Below, one piece after another: positions 21,028-31,552 of a stretch of DNA of 64,000 nt (its first letter is position 1; each line of letters starts with the position of its first letter). The notes beneath the pieces are model-generated. The model did no database searches. It was not told the DNA's origin and was given only the letters and a program-made list of their open reading frames with translations. The translations under genes were made by a program, and so were the position numbers. The stretch comes from Brucella oryzae (GTDB lineage Bacteria; Pseudomonadota; Alphaproteobacteria; Rhizobiales; Rhizobiaceae), in contig JAAVLL010000001.1 in the NCBI GenBank assembly GCA_012103035.1, positions 1,648,501 to 1,712,500 of the forward strand, in the 5' to 3' direction.

Positions 21028-21494
21028 ATGACCGTTGCAAGCAATACTGACCGCATCGTGAAGACGGTCGACATTCGTGCAGGGATTGACCGCGTATGGC
21101 GCGCCCTTACCGATCATGAAGAATTTGGAAGCTGGTTTCAGGTGAAGCTCGACGGACCATTCATTGTTGGCACCCGTTCGACCGGCCACATCACCTATCC
21201 CGGTTTCGAGCACGAGCCGTGGAATCCTTCATCAAGGAAATGAAGGCGCCGAGCTATTTTGCCTTTACATGGCATCCCTATGCCATAGACCGAAGCATCG
21301 ACTATTCCAAGGAACCGCCGACACTGGTGGAATTCAAACTGGAAACGGTCGAGACCGGAACGCGGCTGACGGTGATCGAAAGCGGTTTCGATGCCTTGCC
21401 TGCCGAACGCCGCCCGCTGGCGTTGCGAATGAATGACGGCGGCTGGGAGGAGCAGGTCGGCAACATCAAAAGACACGTCGAAAATGAACGATAG
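21028..21494 (+). CDS. SRPBCC / AHSA1 domain protein (frameshifted)
   Basis: An activator-of-Hsp90-type START-fold protein of about 155 residues. Typical segments are KTVDIRAGIDRVWRALTDHE, FGSWFQVKLDG and the C-terminal GWEEQVGNIKRHVEN. ATG 21028 has GGAGG at a good distance; an ATG at 21019 is too close to it. One base is missing near 21225 (EHEPWESFIKEM). The 3' end overlaps the ArsR start by 11 bases. Such SRPBCC-ArsR pairs are common, with the regulator controlling its own operon; the ligand is unknown. Confidence 0.78.
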
Positions 21495-21816
21495 GCCAGC
21501 GATGACCGGCACGGATATGTCCATGGTTTTGCAGCGCTGGCCGACCCGACCCGACTGGCGCTCATCGAAACCTTGAGCGATGGCGAAAGCCGTTCGATTG
21601 TGGTGCTGTCGCAAAATGGCAGCATCACCCGGCAGGCAGTCACCAAGCATCTGTCCGTGCTGGAACAGGCAAAACTGGTCGAACGCGAAAAGGTCGGACG
21701 GGAGAGCAGGTTTCGCCTGCACCCTGCCCCTTGTCGATGCCCGCGCCTATCTCACAACTGTTTCCAGCCAGTGGGAGGATGCTCTCCAGCGCCTGCGCCG
21801 GTTTGTGGAAGATTAA
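21484..21816 (+). CDS. ArsR-type transcriptional regulator (frameshifted)
   Basis: A small helix-turn-helix regulator of about 111 residues. VFAALADPTRLALIETLSDG and SITRQAVTKHLSVLEQAKLV are the classic ArsR recognition region, followed by VEREKVGRESRFRL. One T is missing near 21526, and a shift equal to two missing bases lies near 21725 before LPLVDARAYL. No metal-binding cysteine pair is seen, so it is probably a non-metal ArsR partner of the SRPBCC protein. Confidence 0.75.
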
Positions 21817-22220
21817 GGCTGGTTGAAAAGCAGCGAGGATGTGCCCTTCACGAAGCCCAGCTTTTCGTAGAAGGGCACAAGCCGTTCCGGGCAATAAAGC
21901 TCGAAGCTTTTCACGCGCTTCAGCTTTTCATGACTGAGAATGCGTTCGACAAGGGCTTGCCCCAGCCCCTGCCCCCGATGCTGTTCCGATACAATCACAT
22001 CGAAAATCAGCGCCTTGAAGGTGAAGTCGCTCAGGACACGAGCGAAGCCTGCAATCTGGCCTTTTGCGTCGAGGCAGAAGAGAAGCAAATCGCAATGGCC
22101 GAGCATATGCGTAACGTCATCAAGCGTACGTTCTTTCGTCCACCATTCGTTGCAATAGAACGCATGGAATTCGCGATACCGTTCGGCTGGAAGCTCTTCG
22201 ATCCATTGAAAATTCGTCAC
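21813..22220 (-). CDS. GNAT family N-acetyltransferase
   Basis: An intact acetyltransferase of about 135-142 residues. The acetyl-CoA-binding motif is VSEQHRGQGLGQALVERIL, and the C-terminal LVPFYEKLGF is typical. GTG 22220 (MTNFQWIEELP) is preferred. The alternative ATG 22241 lies within the terminator hairpin of the upstream aap operon. The substrate is unknown. Its 3' end just touches the ArsR stop. Confidence 0.8.
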   Translation of the reverse strand: MTNFQWIEELPAERYREFHAFYCNEWWTKERTLDDVTHMLGHCDLLLFCLDAKGQIAGFARVLSDFTFKALIFDVIVSEQHRGQGLGQALVERILSHEKLKRVKSFELYCPERLVPFYEKLGFVKGTSSLLFNQP

Positions 22221-22234
22221 AATGCCCTCGTCAC

Positions 22235-22269
22235 AAAACACCCGCCGGAAAATACCGAGCGGGTGTTTT
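22235..22269 (-). terminator. rho-independent terminator of the aap operon
   Basis: AAAACACCCGC (22235-22245) and GCGGGTGTTTT (22259-22269) form a perfect 11-bp stem directly after aapP. Confidence 0.85.
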
Positions 22270-22289
22270 GATTTCAGGTTTAAAGCGGA

Positions 22290-23097
22290 TCAGTGGAGAA
22301 TCTGGCTGAGGAACAGCTTGGTGCGCTCGTGCTGCGGATTGTCGAAGAACTGATCCGGCGAGTTCTGCTCTACAATCTGGCCCTGATCCATGAAGATCAC
22401 ACGATTGGCAACCTGACGGGCAAAGCCCATTTCGTGCGTCACGCAGATCATGGTCATGCCTTCGGCAGCAAGGCTCACCATCGTGTCCAGAACTTCCTTC
22501 ACCATTTCCGGATCGAGAGCCGAGGTCGGCTCGTCGAACAGCATGACCTTCGGGTTCATGCACAGTGCACGGGCAATCGCCACACGCTGCTGCTGACCAC
22601 CCGAAAGCTGGCCCGGATATTTGTTGGCCTGTTCCGAATCTTCACGCGGTCCAGATAATGCATGGCGATTTCTTCTGCCTTCTTCTTCGGCATCTTGCGA
22701 ACCCATATCGGCGCAAGTGTGCAGTTTTCCAGAATGGTCAGATGCGGGAAAAGGTTGAAGTGCTGGAACACCATGCCGACTTCACGGCGCACTTCGTCAA
22801 TCTTCTTGAGGTCATTGGTCAGTTCGATGTTGTCGACAACAATCTTGCCCTTCTGGTGTTCTTCCAGACGGTTGATGCAGCGGATCATGGTCGATTTGCC
22901 CGAGCCCGACGGCCCGGCCACAACGATGCGCTCGCCGCGCATAACCTTCAGATTAATGTCCCGCAGGACGTGAAACTCACCATACCACTTATGCATATTG
23001 GTGATTTCGATGGCGACATCGGTTTTGGAAACCTGCATCTTCGAACGGTCGACATCCACTCCGAGCTGGATTGCGGGAGGGCGCTTTGTGCACTCAT
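22290..23097 (-). CDS. aapP: general L-amino acid ABC transporter, ATP-binding protein (frameshifted)
   Basis: ATPase of the Aap uptake system, which takes up a broad range of L-amino acids in rhizobia and Brucellaceae. Walker A is [14 protein letters not shown], the signature is [15 protein letters not shown], and Walker B is [15 protein letters not shown]. One base is missing at the start (after MSA, near 23088) and another near 22645; the repaired length is 269 residues. Last gene of the aapJQMP operon. Confidence 0.92.
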
Positions 23098-23117
23098 TTC
23101 CATTATTCCCTTTATTC

Positions 23118-24274
23118 TTATCGTTTATGACCCGTGTCGAGCCGTCGTTCCATGAATATAGAGTATCGCGACATAGCGAAACAGAAAATCCAGAAAACGA
23201 AGCCAGCAAAGATCAGACCGGTGGCAGGCGTCTGTGGAGAAGCCCAATTGGCATCGGAAAAGTTCTGACGGACGATGCCCAGCAGATCGAACATGCCGAT
23301 GATGTAGACAAGGCTCGTATCCTTGAAGAGCCCGATGAAAGTATTGACTATACCCGGGATGACGAGCTTCAGCGCTTGCGGCAGAATGATGAGGCCCGTC
23401 TTCTGCCAGTAGCTGAGGCCGAGTGCATCCGCACCCTCATATTGCCCGCGAGGAATGGCCTGAAGACCGCCGCGCACCACTTCCGCCATATAGGCCGAAG
23501 CAAAAGCGCCACGCCGATGAGCGCACGCAACAGCTTGTCGAATGTTACGCCCGGCGGCAGGAACAGCGGCAGCATCACGCTGGCCATGAACAGCACCGTC
23601 ACCAGCGGAACCCCACGCACCATCTCGATGAAGATGATCGAGAAGGTCTTGATGACAGGCAGCTTCGAACGGCGCCCGAGTGCCAGCACGATACCAAGCG
23701 GCAGCGACACGGCGATACCGACAAAGGACAGAACAAGCGTGACCAGCAGCCCACCCCAGAGCGGCGTTTCCACAAAGGGAAGACCGAACCAGCCGCCGAC
23801 CAGCAGGAAGAAGGCGACAATCGGGAACACGAAGAAGAACAGGATCGCATTGAGAGCCTTGTTCGGAACCTTCGGGATCATAAGCGGCACGAGCAGGACG
23901 ACGAAGATAAGCGCCGTCAGATTGACACGCCAGCGTTCGGAAATCGGATAGCGGCCATAGAGGAACTGCTCATATTTCGCGTTCACGAATGCCCAGCAGG
24001 CACCCGACCAGCCTTCCGGTTGCGCACCGCCCTGTGCGACGGTCAGGCAGGCCGTGCGATCCGCACCGGTCCACACGGCCTTGAAGAACAGCCACTCGAT
24101 GATCGGCGGAAGGAACCATGCCACGGCCAACAGGCCGAGAATGGTCAGTGCCGCGTCAACAGGCGTTGCGAACAGGTTGACGCGCAGCCAGTGCGAAATG
24201 CCCTGCACGGAGCGCGGTGGCGCTTCGCCTTCCACCATCTGCGCGCGGACATATTGGAGCTCTGCGTTTTCCAT
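23118..24274 (-). CDS. aapM: general L-amino acid ABC transporter permease (frameshifted)
   Basis: Inner-membrane permease of the Aap system, about 385 residues. Many hydrophobic segments are seen ([35 protein letters not shown]), plus the EAA-type loop [20 protein letters not shown] that contacts the ATPase. One base is missing near 23490, between GVALL and [10 protein letters not shown]. The GTG at 24280 overlaps the aapQ stop by four bases and is an alternative start. Confidence 0.92.
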
Positions 24275-24276
24275 TG

Positions 24277-25468
24277 TCACCTCTCCACCAGCGCCATCTT
24301 GGCGTTGAACCAGTTCATCAGGCCGGAAACGATCAGGCTGATACCCAGGTAGATCACCATCCAGATCGCCACGACTTCGACCGATTGACCGGTCTGGTTG
24401 AGGATCGTGCCGCCGACGGCGACAAGATCAGGATAGCCGATGGCAATGGCGAGCGACGAGTTCTTGATAAGGTTGAGATACTGGCTCGAGAGCGGCGGAA
24501 TGATGATGCGCAGCGCCTGCGGCACGATGATGAGACGCATCGTCTGGCCGGGACGCAGACCAACCGCATAAGCCGCTTCGGTCTGCCCTTTGTTGACACC
24601 GAGAACACCGGCGCGAACCGTTTCGGCGATGAAGGAAGCCGTATAGAAAGACAGTGCCAGAAACAGCGCCAGAAATTCCGGCTTGATCTGTGTCCCGCCC
24701 GCCAGATTGAAGGTTCCGAGCTTCGGCGAGTCAAACGAAATCGGAAAGCCGGTCGCGATCAGCGCCAGTATCGGCAGGCCGATAATCAGGGCGGCGGACA
24801 CGCGTATCGTGTGAAAAGACTGGCCGGTTGCCATCTGGCGGCGTTTTGCCCAGCGCGCGACAACGACGGAGGCCACGATGCCGACGAGAAGCGCCACCGG
24901 CAGAAGCCAAGCCCCTCGCCCCAGATAGGGATGGCATGAAGAAGCCGCGATTGTTGAGATAGGTGCCAAGCGGAAGGGCGAAACTGTCGCGTGCCTGCGG
25001 CAGGACCGACAGAACGCCGAAATACCAGAAGAAGATGACGAGCAGCGGCGGAATGTTGCGAAAGATTTCCACATAGACCGTGCAGATCTTGCGGATCAGC
25101 CAGTTGCGCGAAAGACGCCCGATACCGACAAGAAATCCGATGATTGAAGCCGTCACGACACCGAGTGCAGCCACGTAAAGCGTATTCACCAGGCCGACCA
25201 GAAAGGCCCGGCCATAGTTCGAATCGCTGTTGTACTGAATAAGCGTCTGGCTGATATCAAACCCGGCGCGCCCGTTGAGGAAACCGAAGCCGGACGCAAT
25301 ATTTGCGCGTTGCAGATTGGTGATCGTGTTGCCGACGACCCAGTAGATTGCTCCAATGACCACGCCAAAGACAAGGACCTGATAGAAGATGCCGCGAATC
25401 CGCGGATCGTACAGGAGCGAAGTTCCGCCGCTGTCCTGGCGACGTTCAGTTGCAGAATAGGAAGCCAT
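24277..25468 (-). CDS. aapQ: general L-amino acid ABC transporter permease (frameshifted)
   Basis: Second Aap permease subunit, about 397 residues. It begins [15 protein letters not shown]. Membrane spans include [20 protein letters not shown] and [17 protein letters not shown]. The ATPase-contact loop is [21 protein letters not shown] shift equal to two missing bases lies near 24930, in the region [15 protein letters not shown]. It pairs with AapM to form the channel. Confidence 0.92.
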
Positions 25469-25770
25469 ATGTTTCCTGTGCCTCTCGGCTGGCTGCATCG
25501 ATGTCGATCGGGAAAGGCCGACCCGCGCTTGCGGAGCAATTCCTGAAATCGAGGCATCGAATGCCGAACCGTTCGGTCCTGCAGTCCTCTGTTCAGGCTC
25601 ATATCGAGCTTGCGGGCCTGCACGACGCGGTTGAATTCCAAAACAGCTTGTCAGCATTCAAATACCCGCACGATGCGGGACCAACAGCAAACGGACAAAC
25701 TGCAGAGCCGACAAATCCGGCGGGTGCTGTGCTGCACCCGCCTGACGATCAGTCTCGAGAGTAAGGCCCG
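25469..25770. other. intergenic region between aapJ and aapQ
   Basis: No gene is seen. It contains a hairpin (25719-25742) shortly after aapJ. Long aapJ-aapQ gaps with hairpins are usual in binding-protein operons. Confidence 0.5.
25719..25742 (-). promoter_or_regulatory. intercistronic hairpin after aapJ
   Basis: GGCGGGTGC (25719-25727) and GCACCCGCC (25734-25742) form a perfect 9-bp stem without a strong T tract. This would stabilise or partly terminate the aapJ message, so that more binding protein than permease is made. Confidence 0.6.
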
Positions 25771-26799
25771 TTAGCGCACAGGGATGCCATATTGCAGGCC
25801 GCCCTTGTTCCACTGGGCATTGATGCCACGTGCAATCTTGAGTGGGCTGCCGGCGCCGATATTGCGCTCGAAGATTTCACCGTAATTGCCGACACCCTTG
25901 ATGATCTTCACCACCCAGTCATTGTCGAGTCCGAGATCAGTGCCGATCTTGGTGTCTGCTTCCACACCGAGGAGGCGCTTGATGTCCGGGTTGTCGGACT
26001 TCTTCATCTCTTCGACATTGGCCTGCGTAATGCCGTATTCCTCGGCGTTGAGCAGCGCATTATGCGTCCAGCGAACGACGTCTGTCCACTGGAGTCGCCC
26101 TGACGGACGGTCAGGCCGAACGGCTCCTTGGAGATGATTTCCGGCAGGATGACGTGATCGTCCGGATTGGCAAGCGCCAGACGAACCCCGTAGAGGCTGG
26201 ACTGGTCGGTCGTATAGGCGTCGCAACGGCCGGAATCGTAAGCGGCATTCGCCTCTTCGATCTTCTCGAAGACAACCGGATTATATTCCATCTTATTGGC
26301 GCGGAAATAGTCGGCCATGTTCAGCTGGTCGTCGTACCGGCCTGAACGCAGATAGAAGCGCCGGAAAGCTGCAATGCGGAATTGATGCCCGACAGCTTCT
26401 TCGAATTGATCATGAAGCCCTGGCCGTCATAATAATTGACGCCGGCAAAATCGAGACCGAGCGCAGTGTCGCGGCTGATGGTCCAGGTCGTGTTACGGAT
26501 CAGGACGTCCACCTCACCCGACTGAAGGGCCGTGAAACGCTCCTTGGCGTTCAGCGGCGTGAACTTCACCTTGGTCGGATCGCCGAAAATGGCAGAAGCC
26601 ACTGCGCGGCAATAATCAACGTCGAAACCGGACCATTCACCCTTGTCGTTGGGCGAAGAAAAGCCCAGCAGGCCCGTGTTAACACCGCATTGGAGAAAAC
26701 CTTTCGCTTTCACATCGGAAAGCGTGTCCGCGGATGCTCCCGAAGCGACGCCAAACAGCGCCGCCGCACCCAATACACCCGTCATAAGAGTTTTTTCAT
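25771..26799 (-). CDS. aapJ: general L-amino acid ABC transporter substrate-binding protein (frameshifted)
   Basis: Periplasmic amino-acid-binding protein of about 343 residues. The signal peptide is MTGVLGAAALFGVASGASA after MKKTL. The mature protein has LQCGVNTGLLGFSSPNDKGE, WSGFDVDYCRAVASAIFGDP and ERFTALQSGEVDVLIRNTTW, all typical of AapJ/BztA. Three bases are missing: one A in the run after the ATG (26799), one near 26325 and one near 26090. First gene of the operon and its likely most abundant product. Confidence 0.93.
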
Positions 26800-27194
26800 C
26801 TGGCCTGCAACCTTTTTGTTCCCTGGAGAACGCTGGACCGTCGGCTCGCAGCGCCTCTTGTTGCTTTATTTTTGCATAAACCCGTTGGAAAATCCGCGTG
26901 ACCTCCCAAGCCCATGCCCTACAACAGATTGTCCCGCCCGAGACCGATTCCGGTCTTCGATTTTTATTTTTGAGCACAGTGACAAACCTGTCGCCTTCAC
27001 GGATCTTATCGAAGGCGAAAATTTGCCGTTGGTCAAGGCAATAACGCAGTCTGGTGAACAGGCTTTCAAAAAGATGAGGGAGAAATATTTGAAAATTTAC
27101 ACGGTTTCCCGATTTCTGGGTAGCGACTATCCTATGCGACTCCAGTGAAGCTACTGAACAAAAAATATGAATATAACCCAATAAATACAATTAT
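26800..27194. other. intergenic region upstream of aapJ
   Basis: No gene is supported. The sequence becomes AT-rich toward 27080-27190 and should contain the aapJ promoter and the 3' end of the PAP2 gene transcript. Open frames here are extensions of aapJ without homology. Confidence 0.45.
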
Positions 27195-28014
27195 CTATAG
27201 ATTATAGCCATTCCAGATGCGCATGCCTGAAGACAACCTGTGATGGAAATCAGATATGCGGCATCGTGCTTTCTTCATCCAAAGAAAAATAATATTTCGC
27301 GTCGCCATGTAGCGGGCAACCCACCAGGTCGCGACGAAACCGATCGTCAGCCCCGCGACAACGTCGGTCGGATAATGCGCGCCGGCGGCAAGCCTGCTGA
27401 TCCCGAAGAGAATGCAGATGAGGACTGTCAGGATGCGCCAGCGCGGCAGGAATATCCAAAGCGACACCATCATGATGCCAGCCATCATGGAATGGCCGGA
27501 TGGGAAGCTTTCATAGAGGAATTGCCCCTTGAAAGGCGAGAAATAAGCCGCTCCCACGTCATCGAGAAGAAACGGCGCGCGCGGCCTATGGCGAGTTTGC
27601 CGATTTCGACCGGAATGCTTGCGACAACGATCGAGGCCAGCACGAGCGTTGCCCGCTGTGAAGCTTCACGAGCCATGACGCGGCGCTGCCACGCAATTTT
27701 GGAGAGAGCAATATCGCTGTGACGAGCCACACGACAATGCCGATTGCCAGCCAGACGACAGTGCGAATCGCGTCCGTGACCGCACGCAGAAATTCCATGA
27801 TGAAACTGGTGCTCGGCACGGTGATGCGGATAATGTCGGCATCCCACAGATGCAGCACGAGAATGATGAAAGGCATAAGCACGACGATTGCGGTCATTTC
27901 TAGCGTCCATGAGGACGGCGCGCCCTTATAAGCCGGTCGTATAAGAGCTTGAAGAAGTTCCAGCGCAGCGCGAATGGGATAAAGAAAAATGCTACCCGTA
28001 TCTGGCGCCGTCAT
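27195..28014 (-). CDS. PAP2 family membrane phosphatase (frameshifted)
   Basis: A type 2 phosphatidic-acid phosphatase-like membrane enzyme, about 273 residues. The three active-site motifs are KLAIGRAR, then SFPSGHSMMAG, then GISRLAAGAHYPTDVVAG, with the catalytic histidine in the last. Hydrophobic spans include MTAIVVLMPFIILVLHLW and VVWLAIGIVVWLVTAILL. Two one-base losses lie near 27650 and 27560. The substrate could be undecaprenyl pyrophosphate, a lipid A precursor or phosphatidate; the sequence does not decide. Confidence 0.82.
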
Positions 28015-28250
28015 AACAGAGATATCCTTTCAAACGCATCTTACACAATGAATTGCACGCGAGGTTGCATCCGAAACGCGCACATCCTATCCAAGTATTC
28101 AAAGTTTCCGCCGCAAACGGAATCGCAGATCTTTTGCCGCAGCCGATCTTGATGCGACCCGGCAGAATCCTCTCTTTCGAGAAGCGGCGGGCGAGAATCG
28201 GCGGACGAGAATCAGTGGGATAGCATGCAACATGGTCTGGAGGCATTTTC

Positions 28251-29433
28251 GTGACTAAGCAGCAGGGCAAGACGCAGCAGGACAAGGCGGGGAAGCTGGG
28301 CATAAACACACGGCTCGCTCACGACGGTTATCAGCCGCGCGATTATCATGGTTTCGTCAATCCGCCGGTTGTCCGCGCCTCGACCGTGCTTTTCCCCGAT
28401 GCGGAAACGATGGCGACCGGCAACCAGAAATACACCTATGGCACGCGCGGCACGCCAACCAGCGATGCGCTGTGCGCAGCCATCGATGCGCTGGAAGGTT
28501 CGGCGGGCACGGTTTGCGTGCCGTCAGGACTAGCAGCGGTTACTGTTCCGCTTCTCGCCTTCCTGTCGCCCGGCGATCATGTGCTGTTTGTTGATTCGAT
28601 CTACAATCCGACCCGGCATTTTGCCGATACGATCCTCAAGCGCATGGGCGTGGAGGTCGAGTATTATGATCCCGAAATCGGTGCCGGCATCGCGACGCTG
28701 ATGCGCCCGAATACCAAGGTCGTGTTCACGGAATCACCGGCGTCAAATACATTCGAGATGCAGGACATTCCGGCCATCGTTGAAGAAGCGCATAAGGGCG
28801 GCGCCATCGTCATGATGGACAATACCTGGGCGACGCCGCTTTACTTCAAGGCGCTCGATTTCGGCGTGGACATCAGCATCCATGCCTCCACCAAATATCC
28901 GTCCGGCCATTCGGATATCCTGTTCGGCACGGTTTCGGCCAATGAGAAATGCTGGCCGCAGCTTCTGGAAACGCATGGAACGCTCGGCCTGTGCACCTCG
29001 GCTGACGACACCTACCAGATCCTGCGCGGCATGCGCACCATGGGCGTGCGGCTGGAACATCACCGCAAAGTGCGCTGGAAATCGCCCGCTGGCTTGAAAG
29101 CCATCCGGCTGTTGACCGCGTTCTGCATCCCGCACTGGAAAGCCATCCCGGCCATGAAATCTGGAAGCGGGATTTTTCCGGCTCGTCGGGCATTTTCTCC
29201 ATCGTGCTTGCAGGCGGCGGGCAAAAGGAAGCCCATGCCTTCCTCGATGCGCTGGAGATTTTCGGCCTTGGCTATTCCTGGGGCGGCTATGAAAGCCTCG
29301 CGGTTCATGTCCGCCTCAATGACCGGACCGTTGCCAAGGGCGACTATCCGGGGCCGGTGATCCGGCTCCAGATTGGTCTGGAAGACGTGGCGGACCTGAT
29401 TGCCGATCTCGAAAAGGCTTCGCAGCGATCTAA
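28251..29433 (+). CDS. metC: cystathionine beta-lyase (frameshifted)
   Basis: A PLP-dependent Cys/Met-metabolism enzyme that cleaves cystathionine to homocysteine, ammonia and pyruvate in methionine synthesis. The PLP-lysine site is SIHASTKYPSGHSDILFG; other marks are YGTRGTPTSDALCAAIDALE and MMDNTWATPLYFKALDFGVD. The start is GTG 28251, with TGGAGG upstream. One base is missing near 29066 (KxALEIARWLESHP) and one G near 29417 (EKGFAAI), which gives the stop TAA 29431-29433 and 394 residues. Next to aapJQMP as in related genomes. Confidence 0.9.
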
Positions 29434-29489
29434 GCCGGTTTTGCAGCGGTCATCTTGCGTGACCGCGCTCGAACCGTCTTTTGCCGTTT

Positions 29490-31361
29490 TCAGGGGTTTC
29501 GGTTCTCTTCGGAAAGTCCTTCCACAACGGCCTCTATCATGGTGCAGGCGACGAAATCCGCCTGCATTTCTTCCCGCAGCGCTTCCCGGTCGACAGATCT
29601 CGCTTCGTTCGGATCATGCCATAGCACCACCCCGATGCGCAGGGAGGACCTTAGCCGCCGTAGCCGACGCACGGCAAACCGGGCGTGACGCGCTGCCTGC
29701 TGGTCCAGAAAGCAGATCATCAGCGTATCCCTGCCGGAAAGATCCAGCGTCCTGAGATTGGCAGGATTGAGCGCATCATGCGCGACAGCTTCTGCTGAAG
29801 CTTCCTGCACGGCCAGCACCTGTGCCAGCATATTGGCCGCCGTGTCATCAAGCCCTTTTCGGCCACCAAACGTCAGAAGCGACCGGCCTTCTCCAGATGG
29901 AAGTTCCAGATCGGACGCATCCTCATCGCCGTCCGGATTTTCAATCGCTATATCTTCACCATCGCCCTCTTCCTCGCTCGCAATCTGCTCCAGATTGGCC
30001 ACCAGCGTCTTCGTGCTTTCTGCAACGATCTGCAATTGCGGCTGGGTCAGCACGCCACGGAGGCGATCCTGCTCCGCCATCAAAAGCGCCGGAATGGCGA
30101 CCGAACCATAGAATTCGACCAGATATTTTTGTTCCAGCATTTCCTCGGCATTGTCGGTGGCTTCGTCCGGGTCGCCAGCCAGCAGACGCTGATAAAGGCG
30201 TTCCTTGGGATCAAGCACAGGCTCGTTGCCGAACAGAATTTCCAGAAATTCGAACTGCGGCACATGACGCCCCAGCACCACGAGGCAGACCGTCAAGGGC
30301 GTCGACAGAACAAGGCCCACCGGTCCCCAGAGCCATGTCCAGAAAATAGCCGAGACGATGATCGCAAGCGGTGAAAGCCCGGTACGTGATCCATAAAGCC
30401 ATGGCTCGATCACATTGTTTATAAGAAGCTCGATGATGATGAAGAGCCCGATCGTCCATAGGAGCAGATCCCAGCCGGGAGCAACCGCAAAGGCGAGAAA
30501 CAGCGGCAGGATCGCCGCGATGACCGGGCCGATATAGGGGACGAACCGCAGGACAATCGCCAGCATTCCCCATAGGGCCGCATTGGGAATACCCAAAATC
30601 CAGAGTCCCAGGGCGAGAGGCACGCCATAGGTGATATTCACCACAAGCTGCGTCAGCAGATATTGGCCAACCCGTTTTCCTGCGTCCTGCAGGGCTTCGG
30701 TCGTGCGGTGAAGATCGCCATAGCCGACAAGCCTTATGAAGCGATCCCGCAACTCCTCCCGTTCAAGCAGCATGAAAATCACGACGACGACCACAAGCCC
30801 CGTCGTCGCCAGCGGACCGATGAGTGGCTCGATGATGCTCCTGAGCGTTTCAACCGGATGGCGCGGCGAGAATATCTGAACGAGAAGCGGTTTTTCTTCC
30901 GGTTGCTCCGAGGGTAAGGCCTGCGTCTTCTGTTCCGGCCGGTTTATTTCGGTGCCGATGCGCTCGACAAAACTGTTGAGCCGATCAAAGAAGCTGTTAT
31001 CGGAGCCGGCTTCCTTGAGCGTCCTGATCTTCTCGATGATGTTGTACTGATAGATCGATATATTCTGCCCAACTTCGGATACCTGAAAGGCAACCACGGC
31101 GCTGAAGACCGCCATGATCAGAAAGCCGCCAGCGACACTTGTAATCACCGCGACCAAACGCGGAAGGCCGGCCCTGCGGAAAAAGGCGACAATGGGCGCC
31201 AGCGCGAATGTCAGCAACACCGCTATGGCAAGCGGCAGGAAAACGTCTTTTGCAAAATAAAGAATGGCAACGGCCACAGCCATTGCCGCCAAAGTCGGCA
31301 GGCGTGGCGGTGCCATCGTGACAGAACGTACCGCAGAATCCGGCTTGTCGATACTCTCCAT
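29490..31361 (-). CDS. AI-2E family transporter with long cytoplasmic C-terminal region
   Basis: An intact membrane protein of 623 residues. The N-terminal 375 or so residues have the AI-2E/PerM pattern of about eight spans (LAAMAVAVAILYFAKDVFLP, LVAVITSVAGGFLIMAVF, IIIELLINNVIEPWLYG). After FEFLEILFGNEP a soluble region of about 250 residues follows, with an acidic patch (EEEGDGEDIAIENPDGDEDA) and a basic stretch (RHARFAVRRLRRLRSSLR). The extension is much longer than in ordinary PerM proteins. The substrate is unknown; a role in autoinducer-2 export is only proven for a few members. A shorter paralogue is at 41442. Confidence 0.85.
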   Translation of the reverse strand: MESIDKPDSAVRSVTMAPPRLPTLAAMAVAVAILYFAKDVFLPLAIAVLLTFALAPIVAFFRRAGLPRLVAVITSVAGGFLIMAVFSAVVAFQVSEVGQNISIYQYNIIEKIRTLKEAGSDNSFFDRLNSFVERIGTEINRPEQKTQALPSEQPEEKPLLVQIFSPRHPVETLRSIIEPLIGPLATTGLVVVVVIFMLLEREELRDRFIRLVGYGDLHRTTEALQDAGKRVGQYLLTQLVVNITYGVPLALGLWILGIPNAALWGMLAIVLRFVPYIGPVIAAILPLFLAFAVAPGWDLLLWTIGLFIIIELLINNVIEPWLYGSRTGLSPLAIIVSAIFWTWLWGPVGLVLSTPLTVCLVVLGRHVPQFEFLEILFGNEPVLDPKERLYQRLLAGDPDEATDNAEEMLEQKYLVEFYGSVAIPALLMAEQDRLRGVLTQPQLQIVAESTKTLVANLEQIASEEEGDGEDIAIENPDGDEDASDLELPSGEGRSLLTFGGRKGLDDTAANMLAQVLAVQEASAEAVAHDALNPANLRTLDLSGRDTLMICFLDQQAARHARFAVRRLRRLRSSLRIGVVLWHDPNEARSVDREALREEMQADFVACTMIEAVVEGLSEENRNP

Positions 31362-31552
31362 GAACCCCTCTTCAGCCGTCTTGGAATATTCGGCCTGTTA
31401 GCCGCAATAACTGAAAAGGCAGGCATTCGGTTCCAAGTCTACATTAGCATTTACTAATAATAATATTCCTCACCATGACTTGGTATTTTTGGAAGTAAAT
31501 TTTAATATAAATAAATATAGGATATACACTCAATGTATTGAGTGCTGGAAAT

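Noticed and set aside
28015-28250. SAM riboswitch upstream of metC
   Set aside because: The leader lacks the conserved SAM-I or SAM-II core sequences that I could recognise.
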